Assembly: GCA_022764505.1 (NCBI GenBank)
Contig: JALEQJ010000069.1
Coordinates: forward strand, 1-64,000
Length of the DNA stretch: 64,000 nt
Direction of reading: 5' to 3'
Source of the DNA: Phocaeicola sp.
GTDB lineage: Bacteria; Bacteroidota; Bacteroidia; Bacteroidales; Bacteroidaceae
Of the stretch, positions 1-9,035 are shown one piece after another. The translations under genes and the position numbers were made by a program. Position 1 is the first letter of the stretch, and each line of letters begins with the position of its first letter. The notes beneath the pieces were generated by a model. The model searched no databases and was not told where the DNA came from. It saw only the letters and a list, made by a program, of their open reading frames with translations.

Positions 1-60
1 AGCACAGAAGATTTCAATAACTTTGTCTATGGTAATCATCGCTTTTTTGATTGTAACTAA
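1..60 (+). CDS. possible 3' end of an upstream gene
   Basis: Frame 1 is open from the window edge to a TAA at 58-60 and would end a protein in ...GNHRFFDCN. Nineteen codons are too few to assign a family. Frame 2 is also open (to a TGA near 152) and would read as a hydrophobic segment, so the frame is uncertain. Confidence 0.22.
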   Translation, partial: STEDFNNFVYGNHRFFDCN

Positions 61-90
61 TTGGTTTATAAATATAAAGCTACGAAAAAT

Positions 91-112
91 AAGCGAGATT
101 ACCGCTTTTTAT
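91..112 (+). terminator. weak candidate terminator
   Basis: AAGCG (91-95) can pair with CGCTT (103-107), followed by a short T run. It would end transcription of whatever enters from the left. The stem is short. I see nothing else in 113-204. Confidence 0.25.
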
Positions 113-225
113 GGCTACTTTTTTATCCCGAACTCACGTATTATTAAGATCTGAGAATAGAAATTCAAATCTTAGTAGATAGCATTGAACATACTCAATA
201 ATCTATGTATAAAAACTCAAAGCTT

Positions 226-1665
226 ATGAAACATTTAATTTTTGGACTTGTTATGCTTGCTTTATTCGCACTCACCGGATGCAGTAAAGACGAAGCAACA
301 ACTACAATCCCGGAAGTTTCGGCAGAAGTGCTTGAAACGGGAACAGATTTTATCAAACTATCTATTGATATAACAAAAGCTGAAAGTGGTTCTTATTTTT
401 GCCTACCGGCTTTTGAAAAAGCTCCCACACCGGGAGAAATACTCACAAAGGGGAAACTGCTGAAAATAGAGAATAAAAAGCAAGAAGTTAAAATAGATAG
501 TTTAGAACAAGAAACAGACTATATCATATATATAGCGGCACGGAATGCAACAGAAGTGAAAACTATAAATATCCCGGTTACAACCCTGAAAGGATATATC
601 CAAGATGTAACTATGAAAGATGGCTGGATACAATACTATGGAGATTTCTACAAAAACAAAGTAGGTTACTATATGGTAGCTCTGTCCGATGGTCCCATTA
701 GCAACACCGGTCTTCCTACACGTGTAGGCGACAAAGCTCTACACTTATTCATAGGAGATGCAATTCCTTTAGATGGAGATAATGCCAGTCTTAAAACCGG
801 AACTTATCGCATATCAGATGAACATGAACAAGGAACTGCCGATGCTTACAACTGTAAATTCATTATATCTACAGCCGTAGAAAATGGTGTATCTACTGCC
901 GGTTATACATATAGATTCGTAGACGGAACCATAACAATAGAATATACCGGAGACAATACCTACTCTTTCTTAGTAGATGCAAAGATAGAATTGGAATCCG
1001 GTGAGCAGAACATCAGATGCAGTTTCACAGGTAAACTACCCTTTACCAATCAAGATCCTGCACGCTATAATCCATTACGCGAAAATATAACAGTAGTACC
1101 AAAGGGACTTTCGGGTTGGTATACCAAGAGTAGTAACGGAGAATTTGGAACTTACAATTTTTCTCTCTACAATACACCTATAGATGCCAGTGGATTTGTA
1201 GCCGGAGCCGGAGAAGTTGTTATGTTTACATTGCTTGCTCCATATAGCGAAAGAATGGATATAGAAAAATTAGTAGGTACTTACGAGAATGTGGTAATAT
1301 CCGAACCCGGAAGTACTTATACTCCGCCGGCAATCATCGCAGGAATGTATAGTTATTTCTATGGTATGTATGCTCCACAAGGATCGTTCTACAGCAGATA
1401 TAACGATGCCGGACAAATAGACTTATTGGGGTTATTTATAAAAGGAAAAGTCGTAATCACAAAAGATGGAGACAACATTACACTTAAAGGCGATATGATA
1501 ACCATTCAAAACAAAAATGTAAAAATAGAGTACACAGGTTCATCTACCAGCATCGTAGATTTCTCTCAATCCTCATCTCCGCTTATGATTCTCAATCATA
1601 AATCAGGAAGTCTATCAAAAGCCATTCCACTTAGAAAGACTTTTACTAAACCGTTTTATCTATAA
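226..1665 (+). CDS. putative surface lipoprotein, unknown function
   Basis: I do not recognise the family. The N-terminus is a textbook lipoprotein signal: MKH, a hydrophobic stretch, then lipobox LTGC, so the mature protein should be lipid-anchored in the envelope. A start at 205 adds seven residues; I prefer 226 because the signal peptide then begins directly with a charged n-region. Residues about 30-120 (VLETGTDFIKLSID, DYIIYIAARN) look like a beta-sandwich of fibronectin III type. The rest is rich in G, T and aromatic residues, as in beta-rich exported proteins. It lies 14 nt before a lipoprotein metalloprotease and is probably co-transcribed with it. A partner or substrate-binding role is only a guess. 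Confidence 0.75.
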   Translation: MKHLIFGLVMLALFALTGCSKDEATTTIPEVSAEVLETGTDFIKLSIDITKAESGSYFCLPAFEKAPTPGEILTKGKLLKIENKKQEVKIDSLEQETDYIIYIAARNATEVKTINIPVTTLKGYIQDVTMKDGWIQYYGDFYKNKVGYYMVALSDGPISNTGLPTRVGDKALHLFIGDAIPLDGDNASLKTGTYRISDEHEQGTADAYNCKFIISTAVENGVSTAGYTYRFVDGTITIEYTGDNTYSFLVDAKIELESGEQNIRCSFTGKLPFTNQDPARYNPLRENITVVPKGLSGWYTKSSNGEFGTYNFSLYNTPIDASGFVAGAGEVVMFTLLAPYSERMDIEKLVGTYENVVISEPGSTYTPPAIIAGMYSYFYGMYAPQGSFYSRYNDAGQIDLLGLFIKGKVVITKDGDNITLKGDMITIQNKNVKIEYTGSSTSIVDFSQSSSPLMILNHKSGSLSKAIPLRKTFTKPFYL

Positions 1666-1679
1666 ATAAGCAGAACATT

Positions 1680-3008
1680 ATGAAAAAGATAAATATAATT
1701 CTATCATACCTATTCGCTTTGGTTACAACCTTTTTTGTGGCATGCCAAAGTGAAACCGAGATTAAAACTTCTATGCTGGAAGTAGACAATAGCAAGTTGG
1801 AAGTTGCTTCCGAAGGTGCTAAGATAAATATAGAGATAAAGTCAAACGTACATTGGACAATCAGCTCTCTTCATGGCTGGACAACTCCGAATATAAACGA
1901 AGGAGAAGGAAATAAAACCATAGAATTGACAATTGCAGAAAATCTCTATAGAAATGAACGAAGAGATACTCTCACGATATCAACAGTGGACGGAACACAA
2001 GTAAAAAACATAGAAATAATTCAAGCAATAGAGCAGAATCCGGACAATAACTATAAGTATAAAATACCTGTTGTATTTCATGTTATCTATCGTGATGCTT
2101 CCAACGAAAAACAATATCTACGCGAAGGATATTTGCAAGAAGTAATGGCACAGGTAAATCAAATATGGAAGGAAGCTGCTTCAAATCTTAACATTGAATT
2201 TGTTATGGCTACAGAAGCACCCAATGGTGTAAAAATGAAAGAAGCCGGTGTAAACAGAGTAAAATGGAATATAGATAAAATAGACTATAACCGCTTTATG
2301 GGATTCGTTGAAGCGGCTCCTAAACGCTATCGCGATTTATTATGGGATCAAAATCGCTATGTAAATATCTGCTTATATAATTTTTCTGATGAAAAAGTAA
2401 CCGGTGTAACTACCCTACCATATACATTGGCTCCCGATACTTTGGCAGGATTGGAACAACTACCGGCAAACATATCTCCTAAGGAACTTTCTGCATCTTA
2501 TTGCATCAGTGTAAATAGTCTTTATGCATATACCTCTCCTAAGGAACAATTTGAAACCACCAACTTCATATCTACCATTGCACACGAACTGGGTCATTAC
2601 TTCGGGTTACTCCATGTATTCGGAGAAGATCCTACAAGAGGAATGGACAGCAATAAAGACACGGACTTCTGTAATGATACTCCTACTTATAACAGAAGTA
2701 AGTATCTAAGAGAATTGCAAGAGTATCAATGGGAACACCCTAAATTCACCACTGACGATATAAATAAATGGCTTACAAGAACAAACAGTATAACTAAAGA
2801 AAATTTCGTTTCCGATAATATTATGGATTATTATTGGACAAAACGAAACAAATTCACTCCGGAACAAGTTGCCAGAATACGTTATGTACTTCTTCACAGC
2901 CCATTCGTTCCCGGACCAAAAATTAGAACCCAAGCACAGAGAAGCATAAACAAACGCACATTTGATATACATGTGCACAGTAGTATCTGTCGTTGCCATT
3001 TAGACTAA
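1680..3008 (+). CDS. M43-type zinc metalloprotease lipoprotein with BACON-like domain
   Basis: This is an exported, lipid-anchored metalloprotease. The signal peptide ends in lipobox FVAC. Residues about 30-115 resemble a BACON beta-sandwich (NVHWTISS, then DTLTISTVDG). The catalytic domain follows from about residue 125, with the extended zinc motif HELGHYFGLLH starting near H302 and a downstream NIMDYY Met-turn near M382, as in pappalysin-like M43 metzincins. It resembles the Bacteroidota metalloproteinase-lipoprotein group. Physiological substrates cannot be read from the sequence. It follows another lipoprotein gene closely. A hairpin with a T run lies about 75 nt downstream. Confidence 0.88.
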   Translation: MKKINIILSYLFALVTTFFVACQSETEIKTSMLEVDNSKLEVASEGAKINIEIKSNVHWTISSLHGWTTPNINEGEGNKTIELTIAENLYRNERRDTLTISTVDGTQVKNIEIIQAIEQNPDNNYKYKIPVVFHVIYRDASNEKQYLREGYLQEVMAQVNQIWKEAASNLNIEFVMATEAPNGVKMKEAGVNRVKWNIDKIDYNRFMGFVEAAPKRYRDLLWDQNRYVNICLYNFSDEKVTGVTTLPYTLAPDTLAGLEQLPANISPKELSASYCISVNSLYAYTSPKEQFETTNFISTIAHELGHYFGLLHVFGEDPTRGMDSNKDTDFCNDTPTYNRSKYLRELQEYQWEHPKFTTDDINKWLTRTNSITKENFVSDNIMDYYWTKRNKFTPEQVARIRYVLLHSPFVPGPKIRTQAQRSINKRTFDIHVHSSICRCHLD

Positions 3009-3079
3009 AAAAACACCTCTAAATACACTTTGTGCAGATAAATCCATATCTGTACAATCCATTACGACTAATTATGACC

Positions 3080-3122
3080 GCACAGTTCAGCAAGATTATA
3101 TTTTGCCGGACTGTGCTTTTTT
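3080..3122 (+). terminator. rho-independent terminator after the M43 protease gene
   Basis: GCACAGT (from 3080) pairs with ACTGTGC just before a run of six T. The stem extends inward with a wobble and one mismatch. It closes the two-gene lipoprotein unit. Confidence 0.75.
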
Positions 3123-3135
3123 AATGATAATCCGT

Positions 3136-3143
3136 TACTTTTG
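3136..3143 (+). promoter_or_regulatory. -7 box upstream of nth
   Basis: TACTTTTG matches the Bacteroidota -7 consensus TAnnTTTG and sits 17 nt before the nth ATG, just after a terminator. No good -33 TTG was found. Confidence 0.5.
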
Positions 3144-3160
3144 GATACTATTTACAGAAA

Positions 3161-3817
3161 ATGAATAAGAAAGAATTATACCAAAAAGTTATAGCACACT
3201 TTGAAGCGACTATGCCTGTAGCAGAAACAGAACTTCATTACAATAGTCATTTTGAACTCATAGTAGCTGTGGTTCTCAGCGCTCAATGCACAGACAAAAG
3301 GGTAAATATGATTACTCCCGCTCTATTCAGAGATTTTCCTACCGCAGAAGCTATGGCTTCCACTACTCCCGAAGTCATCTTTGAATACATCAAGAGTATC
3401 AGCTACCCCAATAATAAGGCTAAGCATTTGGTAGGATTAGCCCAAATGCTTGTAAATGACTATCAAGGAGAAGTACCAAGAACGCTTGAAGAGCTTACGA
3501 AACTTCCCGGCGTAGGAAGAAAAACTGCCAATGTTATTCAGAGTGTAGCCTTCCATAAAGCTACAATGGCAGTAGATACACACGTCTATAGAGTGAGTCA
3601 TAGAATAGGATTGGTTCCTCTTAGTTGTACCACACCTCTATCTACAGAAAAATACCTGATGAAATACTTGCCACGTGCCATTGTTCCCAAAGCCCATCAC
3701 TGGCTCATTTTACATGGCAGATATACCTGCACTGCCAAAAAACCTAAATGCGAAATCTGCGGTCTTAATGGATTATGCAAATACTCCATCAAACCATTTG
3801 AGATAAAAAGTTTATAA
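3161..3817 (+). CDS. nth: endonuclease III (DNA glycosylase/AP lyase)
   Basis: This base-excision-repair enzyme removes oxidised pyrimidines and nicks the abasic site. At 218 aa it has the usual family length. It shows the helix-hairpin-helix LPGVGRKTANV with catalytic Lys near 121, the catalytic Asp near 139 in AVDTHVYRV, and the C-terminal 4Fe-4S pattern C-x6-C-x2-C-x5-C (CTAKKPKC, CEIC, CGLNGLC). The ATG follows a good -7 box by 17 nt. It appears to be a single-gene unit. Confidence 0.96.
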   Translation: MNKKELYQKVIAHFEATMPVAETELHYNSHFELIVAVVLSAQCTDKRVNMITPALFRDFPTAEAMASTTPEVIFEYIKSISYPNNKAKHLVGLAQMLVNDYQGEVPRTLEELTKLPGVGRKTANVIQSVAFHKATMAVDTHVYRVSHRIGLVPLSCTTPLSTEKYLMKYLPRAIVPKAHHWLILHGRYTCTAKKPKCEICGLNGLCKYSIKPFEIKSL

Positions 3818-3907
3818 GGAAAGGTAGTTTTTAGGAATAATGCAGTATTCATTGCTTAGCAATCCATTGTCCTTAAACTTCATTTACAAGTCATAAATAA
3901 AAAGTAG

Positions 3908-3941
3908 TTTGAGCAACTATTCGTTTCAAAAGTTATTTTTG
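3908..3941 (+). promoter_or_regulatory. promoter of cysK
   Basis: TTTG at 3908-3911, 22 nt, then TATTTTTG at 3934-3941. Transcription would begin near 3948, inside the first possible ATG (3944). This favours the ATG at 3965 as the true cysK start. Confidence 0.55.
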
Positions 3942-3964
3942 CGATGAACAAATACAATACAACT

Positions 3965-4912
3965 ATGACAAAGATAAAAAATAACATCGCAGAATTAGTA
4001 GGGAACACCCCACTGATACGATTAAACGCTATAGCGAAAGAGTACAATGCACAAGCCAATATCATAGCAAAGTTAGAATACTTCAATCCGGGAGGAAGCG
4101 TGAAAGATAGAATCGCGCTGGCTATGATAGAAGATGCTGAAAAAAAAGGATTACTTCACCCCAATAGTGTCATCATAGAACCTACCAGTGGAAATACAGG
4201 AGTAGGCTTAGCGTGGGTAGCAAGAATAAAAGGATACAGAATTATTTTGGTGATGCCGGAAACTATGAGTGTGGAACGCAGAAATCTGCTGAAAGCACGT
4301 GGAGCCGAGCTGGTATTAACAAGTGGTAGTTTAGGTATGAAAGGAGCTATTGCCAAAGCTGAAGAATTACAAGCCTCAATAGAAGGAGGGATTATTTTGC
4401 AGCAGTTTGACAATAACAGCAACCCTCAGATACATTATAAAACTACAGCAGAAGAAATTTGGGCGGATACAGAAGGTACTGTAGATGTCTTTGTGGCAGG
4501 AGTTGGTACCGGAGGTACTATCAGTGGCATAGGGAAAAGACTGAAAGAATATAACGCTAATATAGAAATAGTAGCTGTAGAGCCGGATGCTTCCGCTGTA
4601 ATTTCTGGAGAGGCTCCTGCACCTCATAAGATACAAGGTATCGGAGCCGGATTCATTCCAAAAAACTTAGATCTTTCTGTTATAGACAAAGTAGTAAGAG
4701 TAACAGACAATGAAGCCATTTCTATGGGACGCAAATTATCTTTTGAAGAAGGCTTATTGGTAGGTATATCTTCCGGTGCAGCTGCCTTTGCCGCATTGAA
4801 ATTGGCAAAAGAGCCTGCTTACAAAGGGAAGAACATAGTCGTTCTCCTGCCTGATACAGGAGAACGCTATTTGAGTACTGTTCTATACGATTTTGATGGT
4901 TATCCTTTATAA
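3965..4912 (+). CDS. cysK: cysteine synthase (O-acetylserine sulfhydrylase)
   Basis: This PLP enzyme makes cysteine from O-acetylserine and sulfide. The product begins MTKIKNNIAELVGNTPLIRL, with the family NTPLIRL motif. PLP lysine sits in GGSVKDRIA, the substrate loop is PTSGNTGVGLA, and the phosphate-binding glycine loop is GVGTGGTISGIG. I chose 3965 over the ATG at 3944 because the predicted transcript starts downstream of 3944 and the family begins at about this point. The length of about 315 aa is normal. Its stop codon overlaps the murF 3' end by 6 nt on the other strand, with no room for a separate terminator. Confidence 0.95.
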   Translation: MTKIKNNIAELVGNTPLIRLNAIAKEYNAQANIIAKLEYFNPGGSVKDRIALAMIEDAEKKGLLHPNSVIIEPTSGNTGVGLAWVARIKGYRIILVMPETMSVERRNLLKARGAELVLTSGSLGMKGAIAKAEELQASIEGGIILQQFDNNSNPQIHYKTTAEEIWADTEGTVDVFVAGVGTGGTISGIGKRLKEYNANIEIVAVEPDASAVISGEAPAPHKIQGIGAGFIPKNLDLSVIDKVVRVTDNEAISMGRKLSFEEGLLVGISSGAAAFAALKLAKEPAYKGKNIVVLLPDTGERYLSTVLYDFDGYPL

Positions 4913-6220
4913 ATAAGGGATAAGCTGTGGTAGCTTCATACTATTAGAACCTTTTATCAAAATCTGATAATGCATTGGTGGCTGATTTGTAAACAAGTCA
5001 GCCACTTCTTTTGTCGTATTATAATGCTCAAAGGAGTGATTGGTCTGACCAAAGTTCTCCCCTATTAAAATGATACGTTGAAAAGATTTCGATGCTCCTA
5101 ATAAGTCCACTACTGCTTGGTGTTCTGCTTTGGTATTCTCTCCCAATTCTTTCATATCTCCCAATATGAGCATTTTATTCGTGAACTTCATACGTTCAAA
5201 GTTCTCTATAGCTTTTCTCATACTGGTAGGATTAGCATTGTAAGCATCTACAATGAGTTTATTTTTACCGGTATCCTCGTATTGAGATCTATTATTTTGA
5301 GGCTGATAAGTAGCCAATGCCTCACATATAGCCTGCTCTCCTACTCCCAAGTAAAGTCCGACAGCTATAGCTACCAAAGCATTTTCTAAGTTGTAATCCC
5401 CTATCAGTTGAGTTGTTACTTCAAATTGTTGTCCTTTATAAGTCCAAGAGAATTGCAAATAAGGAGAGCAATTAAGTACATCTCCTTGCACATAAAGCCC
5501 TTCTGCACTTTTACCATAATAGATACACTTTAGTCCTGCTGTCATAGCTGTCAAGTAGTGATTCTCTTTAGGTACAAAGACTGTATGTTCTCCATACAAT
5601 CGCAGATAGTCATACAGTTCTCCCTTTGTCTTAATCACCCCTTCGAAAGAACCGAAACCTTCTAAATGAGCTTTGCCTACATTCGTAATAATGCCCATAT
5701 CCGGCGATGCTATTTGTGCCAGAAAGGCTATTTCTCCCGGGTGATTTGCCCCCATCTCTATAACCGCCAACTCATGCTCCTCCCTAAGTGATAACAGCGT
5801 AATAGGGACACCTATATGATTATTCAGATTCCCTTGTGTATATAGAATCTTATACTTTGTAGACAAAACAGAAGCGAGTAGTTCTTTTGTTGTAGTTTTT
5901 CCGTTTGTCCCTGTAACGGCTATAATACGCTTTCCCCACTTCTGCCGATGAAAGTGTGCCAAGTCTTGCAATGACTTTAACACATCTTCTACCAATAAAA
6001 GGCGAGGGTTGTTTTCTGTCATCAAAGCAGGGTCATCTATTACTGCATATTTACAACCATCTTCCAATGCTTTTTTAGCAAAAGCATTTCCATTAAAAGT
6101 TGCTCCTTTTAAGGCAAAGAACATAGTGCCCACTTCACATTTTCTGGTATCTGTGGAGATACCGGAGCATTCTAAAAAATGTACATATAATTCTTTTGTA
6201 CTCATATAGATAGTATTCAT
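4907..6220 (-). CDS. murF: UDP-MurNAc-tripeptide--D-alanyl-D-alanine ligase
   Basis: This enzyme adds D-Ala-D-Ala to the UDP-MurNAc-tripeptide in the last cytoplasmic peptidoglycan precursor step. The Mur ligase ATP loop ITVTGTNGKTTTKELL is near residue 100, followed by QGNLNNHIGVP and EMGANHPGEI, and later VDAYNANPTSM, a MurF-typical motif. The length of 437 aa is normal. The start could be the ATG at 6220 or the one five codons later (6205). It lies 13 nt after nadE and is probably co-transcribed. Its 3' end overlaps convergent cysK by 6 nt. Confidence 0.95.
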   Translation of the reverse strand: MNTIYMSTKELYVHFLECSGISTDTRKCEVGTMFFALKGATFNGNAFAKKALEDGCKYAVIDDPALMTENNPRLLLVEDVLKSLQDLAHFHRQKWGKRIIAVTGTNGKTTTKELLASVLSTKYKILYTQGNLNNHIGVPITLLSLREEHELAVIEMGANHPGEIAFLAQIASPDMGIITNVGKAHLEGFGSFEGVIKTKGELYDYLRLYGEHTVFVPKENHYLTAMTAGLKCIYYGKSAEGLYVQGDVLNCSPYLQFSWTYKGQQFEVTTQLIGDYNLENALVAIAVGLYLGVGEQAICEALATYQPQNNRSQYEDTGKNKLIVDAYNANPTSMRKAIENFERMKFTNKMLILGDMKELGENTKAEHQAVVDLLGASKSFQRIILIGENFGQTNHSFEHYNTTKEVADLFTNQPPMHYQILIKGSNSMKLPQLIPYL

Positions 6221-6233
6221 ACCTAATCCTTTT

Positions 6234-8174
6234 TTAATCTATAGGTAATTCATCGCACTCTTGTAGCCACATAGAAGCAGATGCATCACTTGGCATTCTC
6301 CAGTCGCCTCGCGGGCTTAATGAAACAGCCCAAACTTTAGGTCCATCCGGCAAACAAGAGCGTTTGAATTGCTGTGCAAAGAATCTTCTAAAGAAGACTT
6401 TCATCCAATTCTTGATAAACTCAGCATCGTATTTTTCCTTAAAAGCATGTTTTGCCAACATAAAAATTTTGCGAGGACGGAACCCATAGCGAATGAAATA
6501 ATACAAGAAGAAGTCATGCAGTTCATAAGGACCTACCAAGTCCTCTGTCTTTTGTTTTATTACATTCTGCTGTTCTGCAGGTAAGAGTTCGGGACTGATA
6601 GGGGTACTTACTACGTCCAATAATACCTCTTTAATCTTTCCTTCAGCTTGAGAATATGCATACCATTCCACTATTTTTTGTATCATAGTCTTAGGAATAC
6701 CCGCATTGACACCATACATAGACATTTGGTCTCCATTGTAAGTAGCCCAGCCTAACGCTAATTCGGACATATCTCCCGTTCCTATTACCAAAGCATTATG
6801 TTCATTGGCATAATCCATAAGTATTTGTGTACGCTCTCTGGCTTGTACATTTTCGTATGTAATATCTCTCTTGGCTGGGTCGTGTCCTATATCTCCAAAA
6901 TGCTGTAAACAAGCGTCCTTTATATCTATATCCAAAGATTCAACCCCCAACAGGTTCATCATATCTAAGGCATTCTGATAAGTACGCCCTGTAGTACCGA
7001 ATCCCGGCATCGTAATACCGATGATATTCTTACGAGGTAACTTCAGCTTATCAAAACAACGCACACATACCAATAGAGCCATCGTAGAATCCAATCCACC
7101 GGAAATCCCCAAGACTACTTTCTTAATTTGTGTATGAGTTAAACGTTTTGCTAATCCCATAACTTGTATGTCTACAGCATCTTGACAGTTCTCATGCAAG
7201 AGTTTTTTGTCCGATGGTACAAAAGGACTTGGAGAAATATGTCTCAGCAAATGGAAAGAAGTAGATTCCTTAAATTCAAACGGAACTAACTTCACATATT
7301 CATTTATATATATACGTTGTGCAGAAGCAAAAGTTGTATTCACCTGTCTTTCGTTTCTTAAACGTTCTATATCTATGTCCGATATAATAAGCTGTTCTTC
7401 CACTTCAAAACGAGTAGATTCTGCAATCAATTCTCCACTCTCATAAATAAGTCCATGCCCTGCAAATACTACATCTGTGGTAGATTCTCCATATCCGCAA
7501 GAAGAAAACACGTAGCCTGAGATAGACTGAGAAGACTGCATAGACAACAGTCTACGTAAATATCTGTGTTTTCCTACATTTTCCGTATCTGCGGACAGGT
7601 TAAATATCACATCGGCTCCTTTCAGTGCCAATAGCGAACTGGGAGGAATTGTAGCCCATACATCTTCGCAGATCTCTATACCGAAGTTTATCTTTGAAGA
7701 CTGGAATATCAGGCGTGGAGATATAGGCACTACCTGTCCGAATAATTCCAATTCCATATCCAATGGATACTCAAATGCCGATGCAAACCATCTCTTTTCG
7801 GAAAACTCTCTATAATTCGGTAAAAAGCACTTAGCTACTATACCCAGAATTTTTCCGTTTTGGATAGCCACTGCACAGTTCAACAAAGAAGAGTTCACCT
7901 GTAGAGGCAATCCAAGTATAGATACAATATCCAGCTCTTTGGTACTTTCTAAAATATGCAAAAGACCTTCCTTTGCTTCTTCTATCAAAAGATGTTGCAT
8001 AAACAAATCACCACAAGTATATCCCGTGATATTGAGTTCCGGAAAAGTGATGATTTTGACTTTCTTCTCTGCAGCTTGTCTTATCATAGCTTCTGCGCAA
8101 GCTACATTGTAAGAACAATCCGCTACTTTCACGCCGGGAACTGCAGCAGCTACTCTGATGAATCCAAATTCCAT
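6234..8174 (-). CDS. nadE: glutamine-dependent NAD(+) synthetase
   Basis: It amidates nicotinic acid adenine dinucleotide to NAD, using ammonia from glutamine. It is a two-domain protein of 646 aa. The N-terminal nitrilase-type glutaminase shows the Glu in FPELNITGYTCGD, the Lys region AKCFLPNYREF and the nucleophile Cys in FGIEICEDVW. The C-terminal synthetase has the PP-loop LGISGGLDSTMALL near residue 355 and VIGTGDMSELALGW. The length fits the long glutamine-using class. It is the first gene of a nadE-murF pair, with the terminator of the previous minus-strand gene just upstream. Confidence 0.96.
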   Translation of the reverse strand: MEFGFIRVAAAVPGVKVADCSYNVACAEAMIRQAAEKKVKIITFPELNITGYTCGDLFMQHLLIEEAKEGLLHILESTKELDIVSILGLPLQVNSSLLNCAVAIQNGKILGIVAKCFLPNYREFSEKRWFASAFEYPLDMELELFGQVVPISPRLIFQSSKINFGIEICEDVWATIPPSSLLALKGADVIFNLSADTENVGKHRYLRRLLSMQSSQSISGYVFSSCGYGESTTDVVFAGHGLIYESGELIAESTRFEVEEQLIISDIDIERLRNERQVNTTFASAQRIYINEYVKLVPFEFKESTSFHLLRHISPSPFVPSDKKLLHENCQDAVDIQVMGLAKRLTHTQIKKVVLGISGGLDSTMALLVCVRCFDKLKLPRKNIIGITMPGFGTTGRTYQNALDMMNLLGVESLDIDIKDACLQHFGDIGHDPAKRDITYENVQARERTQILMDYANEHNALVIGTGDMSELALGWATYNGDQMSMYGVNAGIPKTMIQKIVEWYAYSQAEGKIKEVLLDVVSTPISPELLPAEQQNVIKQKTEDLVGPYELHDFFLYYFIRYGFRPRKIFMLAKHAFKEKYDAEFIKNWMKVFFRRFFAQQFKRSCLPDGPKVWAVSLSPRGDWRMPSDASASMWLQECDELPID

Positions 8175-8191
8175 ATATAGTTATATCATTG

Positions 8192-8240
8192 AGTAAAAAC
8201 CCGACAACGACCTAAGTATAGAGGTTTCGTTATCGGGTCA
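8192..8240 (-). terminator. terminator after the zinc-ribbon gene
   Basis: Read on the minus strand, an imperfect inverted repeat (GGTTTCGTTATCGGG region against CCCGACAACGACC) is followed by GTTTTTAC. It separates the Nif3/zinc-ribbon unit from nadE-murF. Confidence 0.55.
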
Positions 8241-8264
8241 TTAAATTTTATTAGAAACGCCTTT

Positions 8265-9032
8265 TTATTCTGTTACGATGCCTGCCAATTCCGGGTCTAT
8301 CATAATACGTCCACAGTATTCGCATACGATTACTTTCTTTCTCATACGAATATCCAATTGTTTTTGAGGTGGAATCTTATTGAAGCAACCACCACAAGCA
8401 TCACGTTGGACAGAAGTAATACCTAAACCATTGCGTGAGTTCTTACGAATGCGCTTGAATGCTTGCAACAAACGTGCTTCTATAGAAACTTCCAAAGCCT
8501 TCGCTTTATCTCTTAGTTTATCTTCTTCTTGCTTAGTTTCCGAAATGATTTCGTCCAACTCATTTTTCTTAACACTCAGGTCTTCTTCTCTTTCTGCCAA
8601 ATAAGCAGTAGAAGTGCTTAACTCTTCTTCTTGTGCCTTTAGAGCAGCAGTATTTTCTTTGATACGTTTCTCACAAAGTTCTATTTCCAATGTATAAAAC
8701 TCTATTTCTTTTGTGATAACATCAAACTCTCTATTGTTGCGAACATTGGCTTGTTGTTCCTTGAATTTTTCTATAGCGGTCTTTGCATCTACTATCTCAT
8801 TCTTTTTTGTAGAAATAGCAGATTTAAGATTTTCTATTTCAGACTTAATTCTTTCTATACGAGTTTTCAAACCTGTTACTTCATCTTCCAAGTCTTGCAC
8901 TTCCAGAGGTAGCTCACCTCTTAAAGTCTTGATTTTATCTACTTCGGAAAGTATAGTTTGTAACTCATACAAACTCTTCAATTTTTCTTCTACAGAGAGT
9001 TCTACTGCTTCTTTTTTTGCTTCTTTAGCCAT
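8265..9032 (-). CDS. coiled-coil protein with C4 zinc ribbon
   Basis: The 255-aa product is almost entirely predicted coiled coil for residues about 10-195 (heptads rich in E, K, L). It ends in a C4 zinc ribbon with CGGC near residue 212 and CEYC near 237. This is the architecture of the zf-RING_7/DUF164 family (FlgZ/HP0958-like), found in bacteria with and without flagella. No flagellar gene is in this window, so a motility role is not supported; a nucleic-acid or scaffold role is inference. It follows the Nif3-like gene by 3 nt, a pairing I believe is common in Bacteroidota. Confidence 0.85.
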   Translation of the reverse strand: MAKEAKKEAVELSVEEKLKSLYELQTILSEVDKIKTLRGELPLEVQDLEDEVTGLKTRIERIKSEIENLKSAISTKKNEIVDAKTAIEKFKEQQANVRNNREFDVITKEIEFYTLEIELCEKRIKENTAALKAQEEELSTSTAYLAEREEDLSVKKNELDEIISETKQEEDKLRDKAKALEVSIEARLLQAFKRIRKNSRNGLGITSVQRDACGGCFNKIPPQKQLDIRMRKKVIVCEYCGRIMIDPELAGIVTE

Positions 9033-9035
9033 GAT

